Assembly (NCBI GenBank): GCA_016718655.1
Contig: JADKCV010000020.1
Location: 44,827-108,826, forward strand
DNA length: 64,000 bases
Direction of reading: 5' to 3'
Source: Flavobacteriales bacterium
Lineage (GTDB): Bacteria; Bacteroidota; Bacteroidia; Flavobacteriales_F; PHOS-HE28
Shown here: one piece after another, positions 36,849 through 47,000 of the stretch
How the letters are laid out: each line of letters starts with the position of its first letter
How positions within the stretch are numbered: the first letter of the stretch is position 1
Notes under the pieces: model-generated
Databases searched by the model: none
Told to the model about the DNA's origin: nothing
What the model saw: only the letters and a program-made list of their open reading frames with translations
Program-made: the position numbers and the translations under genes

Positions 36849-37058
36849 AAAATTCAGTCAGGTCATTGGTGCCGTTCGTGGCACCGGTACGGGGTAAGTC
36901 CGCCGTACGGCGGACTGGTGGTTCAAGAGAGGCGATGGAGGGCAGGGATGCCGGTCTCGATCGATGCGAAATGTGTGTGTGGTGTTCGGGTGCTTCGTCG
37001 GTAGGAAAGCTATCGTTTGTCGGGCAATTTTACCTCTTCGGAACATTCAGGTGAGGTT

Positions 37059-37066
37059 CAAATGTA
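37059..37066 (-). promoter_or_regulatory. -7 promoter element of cargo gene 3
   Basis: TACATTTG on the minus strand is a perfect TAnnTTTG match, about 228 nt before ATG 36830. No TTG lies at the right distance, so the call is tentative. The implied leader length resembles that of cargo genes 1 and 2. Confidence 0.4.
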
Positions 37067-37340
37067 AGTGGATCGGAGCTGGGGTTCATGACGAACGACA
37101 GGTTTTCCTGGATGTGGGATCGCATCTGGTCCACCTCATCGTACTTCGGTCGGATAAACGTCGATCGTTGAGCTATCAGGGACATTCGCCGGAGGGGTGC
37201 AGAGATCATGATCCCCATGGCCAACGTGGCTGTGTGAATGCTGCTTCGCATCGATGATCCTTCTGGAGCGTCATCGTTCACATACCAGGATGGATCCTAC
37301 TGCACACTGGAATCATGTGGGCAGCCCGGCCATTACGCAG

Positions 37341-37370
37341 AACGCCCCGGACCAATTGGTCCGGGGCGTT
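37341..37370 (-). terminator. Palindromic terminator, copy 3 (after cargo gene 2)
   Basis: A perfect 13-bp stem, AACGCCCCGGACC at 37341-37353 with its complement at 37358-37370, has an AATT loop and lies 46 nt past the stop at 37417. A second small hairpin (CACAGGC / GCCTGTG, 37388-37406) sits between stop and terminator. Confidence 0.8.
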
Positions 37371-37416
37371 CCCTTGTTGTTGTGCTGCACAGGCTTGGAG
37401 CCTGTGGTCCGTCACC

Positions 37417-40400
37417 TTACGGCTGGATCATCAGACGCTCGGTGTAGACGGTCTCACCGGCGGTGATGTTCACCAGGTACATGCCAGCGGCGAGCTCGCC
37501 GTTGAGGTCAAGGGTGGTGTTGACATGTCCGTCGGTCACTGCGATGGTGCGGGCGCTGATGCGCTTTCCGAAGAGGTCGAAGATGTCCACGCTCACGGTG
37601 TTCACACCCACTTCGATGTCGCTGATGCTGAAGTTCAGCAGATCGCCACGGTTGGGGTTGGGGAACATGCGCAACTCACCCTGCCCCGCTGCTGCGAAGT
37701 TCTGGTTGCCGCTTCCGGCAGGGGTCTGGTCGATGGTCACCGAGCAGATGTTGCCCCATGGGGTAGCGCTGGTGCACCAGGTGGCGCCTGCGTCCTTGCT
37801 CACGCGTACATCCACTTCGTAGGTCTTGCCATCCTGGAGGGCGGTAGGTCCGGTCCAGTTGAGCTGCAGGATGTAGTTGGAGGTCTGACGCACCACCTCG
37901 AATCCTTCCGCAGGCAGGCGGAAGCGGAACTGGTAGCGGTTGGCACCGGCCACAGGACGGGCGTACACGTAGTTGTTGGTTCCGTACTGACGGATCACGT
38001 TGCAGCTGAACTGGCTGCTTCCGGGCACGTCCATCAGGTTGGTCTGTGGGCAGGCTGCCAGTACGGGGTTGATCTCCAGGCGGCAGGCCGGTCCGAACTC
38101 ACCGTTGACCCCGTTGATGCGGGCGCGGACGCGCACGTTCATCAGCACGTTGGCGGGCACCTGGCTGGCAACAGCCCAGTTGTTCAGTTTCATGTGGCAT
38201 GCGCGGGTGGCGCTGGCCGGTCCGAAACCGTCGCTGACGTTGTGGCTGCGGAACCTGCGGAAGCTGTAGCTGCCGTTGGGATCGAAGATCCAGAACTCGT
38301 AACCGGAGTTGTTGTCCTGCACACTGTTGGCACCTCCCACGATCCACTCGGCGCTCACCGCTGGGTTCGGGCTGGCGACCACGTACTGGCCGTTGATCCA
38401 ATCGAGCTTGTCGCAGCTGGTGAAGATCACCTTGTCGTTGCTGATGGGCAGGCAGAAGCCTTGTCCACCGCTGATGGCGCTGATGGAACCGGTGCTGAAG
38501 TTGTTGCGGTTGTCGATGATGCGCTGGTTGGTACCCTGCGTACGCAGGATGTATCCACCCGTGGTCATGCCATCGCCGGCAGCGTCCAGGACGCGCAGGG
38601 TGTAGCAGCCGTCAGGCACGCATCCGTTCTCGGTCTGCACACCGAAGGGCGCCACGAGGGGACCACCGCTGGTGGCCACCACGCTGCCTGCTTCGTTGCG
38701 GATCTCCCAAGTGGTCTCGAAGGGTGCTGCATCGGTCTGGAACTCCAGGGTGAGGCCGTTCTCGGTGCACAGGGTGTTGTTGTCGCCGCAGTTGGTGGTG
38801 AGGGTGAAGGCACCCGTAGCACTGCTGAAGCCGGTGACGTAGATGTAGTAGGTGGTACCGTTGGTACCGGTCCAGCTCACCTGGCTCTGCAGGCCGCAGA
38901 AGTCGTCGTTTCCGGTCACGCAGGTGAACGCCCCGCAGCTGCCGGTGAACACGCCCATCTTGGTGTCGAAGCCACTACCACAGAGGCTGGCGGTCATGGG
39001 GCCGTCCCATCCGGCGATGGTGTACCACACGCCGCCGGCGGTGTTCAGGTTCGTGCCGCAGAACTCAGTAGGTGCACCGGTGGTGGTGGCAGCGATGGTG
39101 CTGCCCGTGGTCACGCTGTTGCAGCCGATGGCGATGGCGTTCTCACACAGGTCGTTCGCCGGGGGCGGGGTCTGTGTGGTGAAGCTGATCGGACCGAGCC
39201 AGGGGCTCAGGCCGTTCGCATCGCAGTCGGCGCGTACGTATGCCTGATAGGTACTGGCACCGGTCAGGCCGCTGAGGTTGGTGGTGGTCGCCGACGCATT
39301 CACCGTGGTACCAGAGCCAAGGTGAAGCCGTTGTCCCCACTCGACCACCCAGGCGGTTTCGGAGCAACCCACGTTCCAGTTCAGGGTGGCGGTGGTCACC
39401 GTTACAGTGCTGGCGGCCAGTCCTGCAGGTGCGGGGCAGGGTGGCGGAGGCGCGATGGTCACATCGTAGTCCTCCGTTTCTCCGAAGAAGTAGTCGATAC
39501 AGGGGTCGATGGTGTTGCCGGCAGTGGCGTACACATCGCGAACCCGCATACGCTTCACTCCCGGTGTGGGGTCGCAGGGCAGGCTCAGCGTGAAGGTGCC
39601 GGTGCCATTGCTGGCGATGGAGGAGCTTGTGAAGCCCACGCGCTCGACAGGTTCGAACACCCCGTTCTCGTTGAAGTCGATCCAAACGGCCACGTTCTGG
39701 CTTCCGTATGTGCCCACCGTCACTTGGATGGTGTAGCTCGTTCCAGCCTGCAGGGTTCCTGTGTGGTTGGGCAGCGTGTTGAAGTAGGTGTAGGCCGGGT
39801 TTACCGGAGCTGTGCCGCTGTTGTTGCTCAAGGTGGTACCTGTGATCACCACGTTGCTGATCAGGTCACCGTCCGTTTTGCCGATGGTATAGGTCGGCGT
39901 GCACAGGCAAGCGATCGGATCGTTGTTGATGTCCACCTGTACCGGGGTGCTGTTGCCCGTGGAAGGCCCGGTCACGCAGGTCGCTGCACAGTAGTACCAG
40001 CTCTGAACGCTTTGGTTGGTGGTCAGCGTAGGCTTGCTGGCTCCCGAAACAGGCGTCCAAGGTCCCGAAGCCGAAACCGTGCTCACGAACCACTGGAAGG
40101 TGATTCCCAGGTCCGTGGGCGGCGCCGACAGTGAGAGCGTGAAGTTGGTCAGCGGACAGGCACTGGCGGCCGTGCTGAGCGTGGCTCCCGGTGCGGGTGT
40201 GCCGGTGCAGGGCGCGATCAGGCTCCAAGCCAGGGTGAAGGTGCCGGCGTTACTTGCGTTGAAGTAACCATCCTGCACCCAATACACGCGCTGGGTGGAA
40301 CCCGTGGTGTTGGTCCAGGTGATGTTCTGAATGTCAGAATCGTCATAGCAGGCGATCTGCGTGGCTCCGGGACAAGAGCCGCCGTAGCCGACGTAGTTCT

Positions 40401-43400
40401 CGCTGTCGTAGCCGTTCACCGTCTGGCCGATCTGCAGCGTGAAGCCGTTGGGCACGTCGATGAAGAAGATCCGGTCGGGTGAGGTGTTGCTCTGGCAACC
40501 ACCCGGGTAGCTGGAGAGGTCATCCACGTAGCCGACCGTGGTGCTGCTGTACGGATTGGTCAACGACACCAGGTTCTGTGCGCCCAGGCAGTTCTCGCTC
40601 AAGGGCGGGCACGTGCCGTTGTCCGTGAACGTACCCAGGTTGCGGTTGCAACCACCATCGGTTTCATGGTTCAGGAACACGGCCACATCATCACCCACGG
40701 TGAAGGGTCCGATGTTCTCGATATCGAACTCGATCAGGCCTGGCACCAACGTCGGTGCTCCACCATTCACGGAGTAGCTCAGGGTCGTGGTGGTTGCATC
40801 ACCCACGCCGAGCACTTCCACTGCCATGCTGAACTGGTAGTTCGGGCAATCGGTGGTCACGGTCACACTACCATCGGGGTCGGTGCAACCGGGGGTGCAT
40901 TCGATCTCCACCACCCAGGAGGTCTGGTTGCCGTCCTGGCAGCTGTTGCTGCCGTCGGACACCACTTCCATGTAGATGGAGGGTCCAGTGGAGGTACCCG
41001 TGATACCGGTCAGGTCGCTCACCGAGCTGGAGGCCAGCAGGGTGCCGCTATTATCCGTACCATCATAGATACGCACCACATCACCGATCTCGTCGATCGA
41101 ACCGCTGACGAAGGTCAAGGTCACCGTCTCCGTTGGGACTGGTGAGGTGTAGGTCCACGTCTTGGTGTCGTTGTTCTTGTAGCAGTAGTTCAACGTGGTC
41201 GTCGTACCGCAGGTCAGTTCGATGGGGCAGCTGGAATCGTAGGTGCCGAGGGCGATGTTGCACTGGGCATCGCTGCCATGCAACAGGGTCACGGCGACCA
41301 CATCGCTGAGGGTGAAGGGACCGATGGTCTCCACACCGAGTCCAAGACCCGTCACGTCCACGTTGGCACCACCGTTCACGCTATAACGTACACCGGCCGT
41401 GGCACCCGAACCGATGTCCGTGATGTTCACGTCGATGCTGTACTGGTTGTTGCCGCAATCATCCACCACGGAAGCCGTGGCTGCGCCTGGCAGGCAGGGG
41501 CAGTTGATCTGGAAGGTCTGGGAAGCTCCGGCCGTTCCTTCGGGATCGGCCAAGATCCAGTAGGTGCCAGCTGCAGGGAAGGTCACGTTCACCGTAGTGG
41601 CGAAAATGATGTCGTCGATGCAGGTCCAACCCGTGGCATCGCAGGTGCCTCCTGCTTCAGCTTTCCAGGCGTAGTCCACATACACGCTGTTGGTGGCGGT
41701 CACTGCCAATTGATAAGTACCAGCGATGGGGGCCACGAACTTGTAGACCTTCTCATTGCCGGGTACGCCGAAGCCGCAGAACGCACTGTTCCACACACCG
41801 GTACCGGGTGCAATGGTCATGACCTCGGGCGTGTTGCACGCCAGCGTCGGGGCCGTAGCGCAGTTGGGCGGCTCGGCCAGCGTGGTGAAGAGCTGGGCAC
41901 CGCTGTTGGTGCTGAAGCCGTTGCCAGCGCAGTCCTGACGGACGAAGTAACGGTACTGGGTGGCAGGGCTCAGGCCGCCGATGGCCTGTGGGCTCACAGC
42001 ACCGGTGATCACCGTTCCGCCCGCACCAGCGGTCGCATCGGTACCCGGTGTGGTGAAGGTGGCAGCAGGACCGTATTCCACGATGAAGCTTCCGGCGCCT
42101 CCGTTATCCGTCCAGTTAGCCACGGCCGAGTTGGTCGTGATCGTGCTGGCAGCAGCAGAGGTGGGGGTGGGGCAGGTGGGCGCAGGTGCACAGGTCACTG
42201 CAGCGGCCCAACCTTGGTAGGCCAGGGAGATGTCCGGCTCCATGTGAAGGTGAGGCACCCCGATGGGTTGTTGGCCGTGAAGGTTGGTGTGGAACCCGTG
42301 GAAATGGCCGTCGGTGTACCGGTCGCGGTATTCGCGTCGTACACCGTCAGGAAATCGCAGCAGGCTTCGAAATCCACCAAGGAGAACGTCACTGTCACCA
42401 CGTCGCCAGGAACATCCGGGCAGATGGTGATGGTCTGGTTCTCGTTGTTCAGGTAGTTCCCCGCAGGTCCACCCGAATCGTAGAAGTTGCTTCCGCAACC
42501 AGGGGGCGTGGTGAAGTTCGCGGTCTGGTTGGTGCTGAACGTACCACCACAGTTCTGACGAACCGCCACGGTGTAGTTCGAACCACCGGTCAGTCCGGTC
42601 AATGCATAGGGTGCCACTGCGGTTGTGGTGGCGACTGTTCCACCAGCACCAGCAGTGAGACCCGTGCCTGGGGTGAAGCCAGGAGCACCGTATTCCACGA
42701 TGAAGCTACCCGAGCAGGAAGCGCACGTCCAGTTCACCGAAGCCGAGGTGGCACCGGTGTTGCTGGCTGATAGTCCGGACACAGGGGCACAGGTTGGTGG
42801 CGTGCAGCTCGCGGAGAACGCATATAGTTGGGTGAGCGCACTTCCGGTTCCTGGTGGCTTGATGTACAAGCTGGTGCCAAAGGGGTCGATAAGCTGAATA
42901 CCCACTTCGGTGGGATAGGATCCACCTGCACTCCAGTAAAGGTTGTAAGCTGTGCCGTTGCAAAGGTTCGGGACCGAAACATCCACTGGACCAAGTCCGG
43001 TGGTGAATGTTCCTCCAACCGTTGCAATTACACTCGTTCCTTCGCGGATCTGCATGGTAGCACCGTTCCATCCATCACCGTAACTGTCCGTGAGGCGGAG
43101 CGTGTAGGCACAGGTGGTACCACCGCAAGGAGGCGGGGGCGCACCGGCCGTGGCCACGTTCAGGGTATGGCAGGCCGACTCGGTACCACATGCCGCGTTG
43201 GTGTGAACATGTACGCGGATGTCGCCCGTGTAACCGGTCAACACGCGTGGCGAAAGACCGTGCTGGATAACCGTGTTCGACGTGTTCGTGATGGTCAAGT
43301 AGTTGCCAGCCCCACCCGTACCTGTAATGGTATAAGTGTTGGCTCCCACGAGACCGGTCGCAGGACTGTATTCACCTCCGAAAGCACAGGTGGTAAGGTC

Positions 43401-43562
43401 GACGTTACCACCCGGTGCGGCTACGGCGGCGCCTTGGTACGCAGTACTGCTGATGCACTGCGCGGATACACCTGCAGCGAACAGCAACGTCGATGCGTAC
43501 ACCGTTAGCCTTTGGAACCAACGCGTTCGCGTGGGCTCCTTCGATCGTTCAGTTCTTATCAT
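37417..43562 (-). CDS. Giant T9SS-secreted multidomain protein with one frameshift (cargo gene 2)
   Basis: From ATG 43562 a 455-codon frame carries a signal peptide ending LLFAAGVSAQ. It then has a CUB-like domain, an FN3 unit (SASVNWTC) and a CUB-like unit ending NPSGCLTFTWS. One missing C near 42,236 shifts it; adding a base joins it to the downstream frame at PDISLAYQGWAAAV, giving about 2048 residues. The rest has FN3, a CUB-like pair, an Ig-like unit, GEVED (VAVWIDFNENGVFEP; GETEDYDVTI), FN3, a PPC-like domain, then the constant module and sorting domain. Export by T9SS and a surface or matrix role are inferred; no catalytic domain is seen. The broken base lies in a C run, so an assembly error is likely. 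Confidence 0.78.
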
Positions 43563-43569
43563 CGTCTCT

Positions 43570-43580
43570 GGTTTTGGTTG
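43570..43580 (-). promoter_or_regulatory. Conserved leader element, cargo gene 2
   Basis: CAACCAAAACC lies on the minus strand exactly 7 nt before ATG 43562; the 7-nt spacer is AGAGACG, unrelated to the spacers of the other two copies. Confidence 0.6.
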
Positions 43581-43734
43581 TTAGGTTCTGGCTCTGGTGG
43601 CAGGTTCCGGGCTGCTTCCCGTTGGTTCACCATGGTGGTGGTCGGTGCTTCGCTGTAAGCGATCGTAGGTGGGGTTCGCGATCCTATGATCGCAGTTTCA
43701 ATACGTGTATGATGGAATGCAGGAGCTTATCGAG

Positions 43735-43765
43735 CAATATTAACGGAGTGGTTCATCGGAAGCAA
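43735..43765 (-). promoter_or_regulatory. Promoter of cargo gene 2
   Basis: On the minus strand, TTG (43765-43763), 20 nt, then TAATATTG (43742-43735) fit the Bacteroidota pattern with one mismatch in the -7 box. An A/T-rich tract lies just upstream. The leader is about 170 nt. Confidence 0.5.
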
Positions 43766-43997
43766 GTTGAAAATTTTTATCAACAGGAGGCAACTGATCA
43801 GTGAGCCGTGCGTACCGGTCTCTGGTCGTTGCATGATCCCCTACTTGGACGTGCAAAATAGTTGGTTCCAGAAGGCTTTACAACTGTCCTTGTAGCGCCT
43901 GATCACCGGTGCGCACATGACCGCTAGTTCACGTGTGGATGTCGTATCGGTGAATCGATCATGATCACTGGAGGCGCCGGTCCCTGCTGAACGTGAG

Positions 43998-44033
43998 GCG
44001 CCCCGGACCTGCCGTTTGGCTGGTCCGGGGCGC
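43998..44033 (-). terminator. Palindromic terminator, copy 4 (after cargo gene 1)
   Basis: GGCGCCCCGGACC-type stem: GCGCCCCGGACC at 43998-44009 pairs with 44022-44033. The 12-nt loop can itself pair (GCC/GGC). It lies 22 nt past the stop at 44056. The core matches copies 1-3, while the base of the stem has A/T to G/C changes. Confidence 0.75.
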
Positions 44034-44055
44034 TCCCCTTTCGAACAGGATGACC

Positions 44056-47000
44056 TTACGGCTGGATCACCAGACGCTCGGTATAGGTCTTGTCACCAGC
44101 GGTGATGTTCACCAGGTACATGCCTGCGGCGAGTTCGCCATTCAGGTCGATGACCGTGTTCACATTACCGTCGGCCACAGCGATCGTGCGGGCGCTCATG
44201 CGCTTGCCGGTCAGATCGTAGATGTCCACGCTCACCGTGTTCACACCTTCTTCGATGGCGCTGAGGCTGAAGGTCAGCACATCACCACGGTTCGGGTTCG
44301 GGAACATGCGTAGTTCACCCGCTTCGTTGATGCCAGCGAAGTTCTGGTTGCCGTTGCCTGCGGGCGTGTTGTCGATCGTCAGCTGGCAGACGGTTCCCCA
44401 TGGATCGTCCGAATGGCACCAGGTGGCACCGCCGTCCTTGCTCACGCGCACATCCACGTCGTAGGTCTTGCCATCCTGCAGGGGCAACACGACCCAGTTC
44501 AGCTGCGTGAAGTAGGTGGTGGTGGTACGTACCACCTCGAATCCTTCTGCAGGCAGACGGAAACGGAACTGGTAGCGGTTGGCACCGCTCACCGAACGGG
44601 CATGCACGAAGTTGCCAGTGCCCCAAGCGCGGGTGGCCCCACAGCTCAGGTACTGGTTACCCGGGATGTCCATCAGGTTGGTACGGGGGCAAGCTGCCAA
44701 GGTGGGGTTCACTTCCAGGCGGCATGCCGATCCGAACTGACCGTTCACACCGTTGATGCGGGCACGTACGCGTACGTTCATCAACGTGTTGGCAGGTACC
44801 TGGCTCGCAACACCCCAGTTGTTCAACTTCATGTGGCAGGCGCGCGTGGCGCTGGCCGGTCCGAAGCCGTCGCTCTGGTTGTGGCTGCGGAAACGGCGGA
44901 AGCTGTAGCTGCCGTTCGGATCGAAGATCCAGAACTCATAGCCGCTGTTCGCATCCTGCACGTTGTTCGCACCATTGAGCACCCATTCGGCGCTCACCGC
45001 AGCGTTGGGGGCTGCCACCACGTATTGGCCAGTGATCCAATCCAGCTTGTCGCAGCTGGTGTAGATGAGCTTATCGTTGCTTATGGGCAGGCAGAAGCCT
45101 TGACCACCGCTGATCGCGCTCACGTCACCATCGAACACGCCGTCGAAGTTGTTGCGGTTGTCGATGATGCGGTCGTTGGTACCGGTTGTACGGAGGATGT
45201 AACCACCCACGTATCCGTTGGTGGAGACCATACCATCACCGAAGGAATCCAGCACACGCAGACGGTAGCATCCGTCGGGCAGGCAGCAGAAGTCGGTCAC
45301 CGTGGCATCCGCCGGGAAGGCCCCACCACCAGCGCAAGCCGGTGTGTTGAAGCCATCGGGAACGATCTCCCACGTGGTCTCACCGCTGAACTCATCGGTC
45401 TGGAACTCCAGCGTCAGGCCATTGTCCGGGCAGGTCTGCTGGTTGTCACCGCAGGTCACTTCCAAGGTGAAGTCGTACTCCGTGGTGGCACCGAACGCGA
45501 ACACGTAGATGTAGTAGGTGGTACCCAGTGTGCCGTTCCAACTGACCGCGCTCTGCAACCCGCAGAAGTCGTCGTTGCCAGCCACACAAGTGAACGCACC
45601 GCAGCTACCCGTGTAGACCGCGATCTTGGAATCGGCCGTGGTGCTTCCGCATACCCCGGCGGTCATACCACCGCCCCAACCTTCCACGGTGTACCATACA
45701 CCAGGGGACGTGTTGGACGTCGTACCGCAGTTATCACCAGGGCTATCGGTACCATTAGCGGCCACCGTGGTACCGGCAATGCTCGTGTTACATCCGGCAA
45801 GGGCGATCGCATTCGCGCAATCGTCGTTGGCAGGAGGAGGAGGAGTGGCGTTCAAGCACAGGTCGAACGTGCCTCCACCGCCGGCCTCCGATGCGATACG
45901 CATCAGGTATTCGGTACCGGGTGTGGTCGGGATGTTACCGGTAAGGCCGGCAACACCAAGACCGCAGAAGACCGAGGTGCCACCGCAGTTGGCCTCGTAC
46001 ACCTCCACCACGATGGACAGGAGGGTGAAGTTGGTCACTGAGTAGCTCACCGAGGTGAATGCGCCGGAGTTGAAGCTGTACCACACATCGTTGTACGGTC
46101 CACCCACGAAGCAGCTGAAGGCGGTGCCCTCATCGTCCGCGAAGGAGTTGTCACCGGACACCGCGTTGGCGGGGCAATCGGCCGGGTCGTTCACGGTCAG
46201 CACCTGTGCGTTGGCGCACGCGTCGTTGGCCGGTGGCGGGGGAGGATCCACCACACAGATGTCGAAGGCCGGGGTGGCTTGTACCGTACCCGACCAGGAC
46301 CAGATGCGCACGAAGTAGGTGTTACCGATGGTGAGCCCGGTGGCGATGAGTTCCTCGATACCTGCGGCGAAGTTGTTGTCCGCGCAGGCCAGGTTCGCAC
46401 CGTTGCATGCACCGCTGCGCACTTCCAACACGGCGTCGAAGTCGGCGTCAAGGGTCACGATCTGGCTGGTGGCACTGGCCACGAAGCTGTACCAGATATC
46501 GTCATCGGCGGTACCTCCGCACGGACCTGCAACGATGGTCTGCGTCATGCCAGCCACGCTGCCCGCGGTGGGAGCACAGCTCGCACCGGTGGTCAATGGG
46601 ATGGCGTTGTTGCAGTTGTCACCAGGAAGGAAGGTGAAGGGGGTCACGCTCACGGTGTATGCCACGCAGTTGGGCAGTGGCCGCGAGTCGATGATCAGGA
46701 AGTACGTACCTGCGGTCAGGTTCACGATACCCGAGGCCAGACCGTTCACGGCGGTGGTCACTGCATTCGATACGCATGCACCCGCATTGGTGCAGTTGCC
46801 GCTCGACTTCAGGAACCAGCCAGCGAAGGATGCACCACCCGACAACTGCAGGTTGATCTGGTAGTCGCCGGTCGTGCCGATGTTCAGTTGGTAGACGAAG
46901 TCCTCGCCACCACCGTAGTTGGCACCCAGACCGCATTGTGTGCCTACCAGGTCATTGCCCTTTCCGCAGGTGGTATTGCTCTGTGTGTAGGGGAAGCTGC

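Larger units (their letters stand above)
36831..37340. other. Intergenic region and long leader of cargo gene 3, with hairpins
   Basis: About 510 nt without a supported gene. On the leader side it holds a hairpin (GGTGCC at 36868-36873 with GGCACC at 36880-36885) and a perfect 20-nt palindrome at 36897-36916 (half-site AGTCCGCCGT). A TACATTTG box lies at 37066-37059 on the minus strand. A minus-strand frame of 83 codons (37281-37030) exists but has no family likeness and overlaps the promoter box, so it is not called. Confidence 0.6.
43563..43997. other. Intergenic region between cargo genes 1 and 2
   Basis: About 435 nt without a supported gene. It holds the 170-nt leader of cargo gene 2 with a hairpin (GCGATC at 43678-43683 with GATCGC at 43688-43693) and the promoter at 43735-43765. 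The stretch from 43,770 to 43,990 is AT-richer than its surroundings and shows nothing recognisable. Confidence 0.55.

Noticed and set aside
37030..37281. Minus-strand 83-codon frame in the leader of cargo gene 3
   Set aside because: It overlaps the likely promoter box and leader, and no family likeness or conserved motif was seen.
37315..40134. Plus-strand open frame of 939 codons inside cargo gene 2, and similar long frames at 28528, 32546, 44413 and 46279
   Set aside because: They mirror the constant and PPC-like modules of the minus-strand cargo genes, recur wherever those modules occur, and carry only Val/Gly/Ala/His-rich composition.
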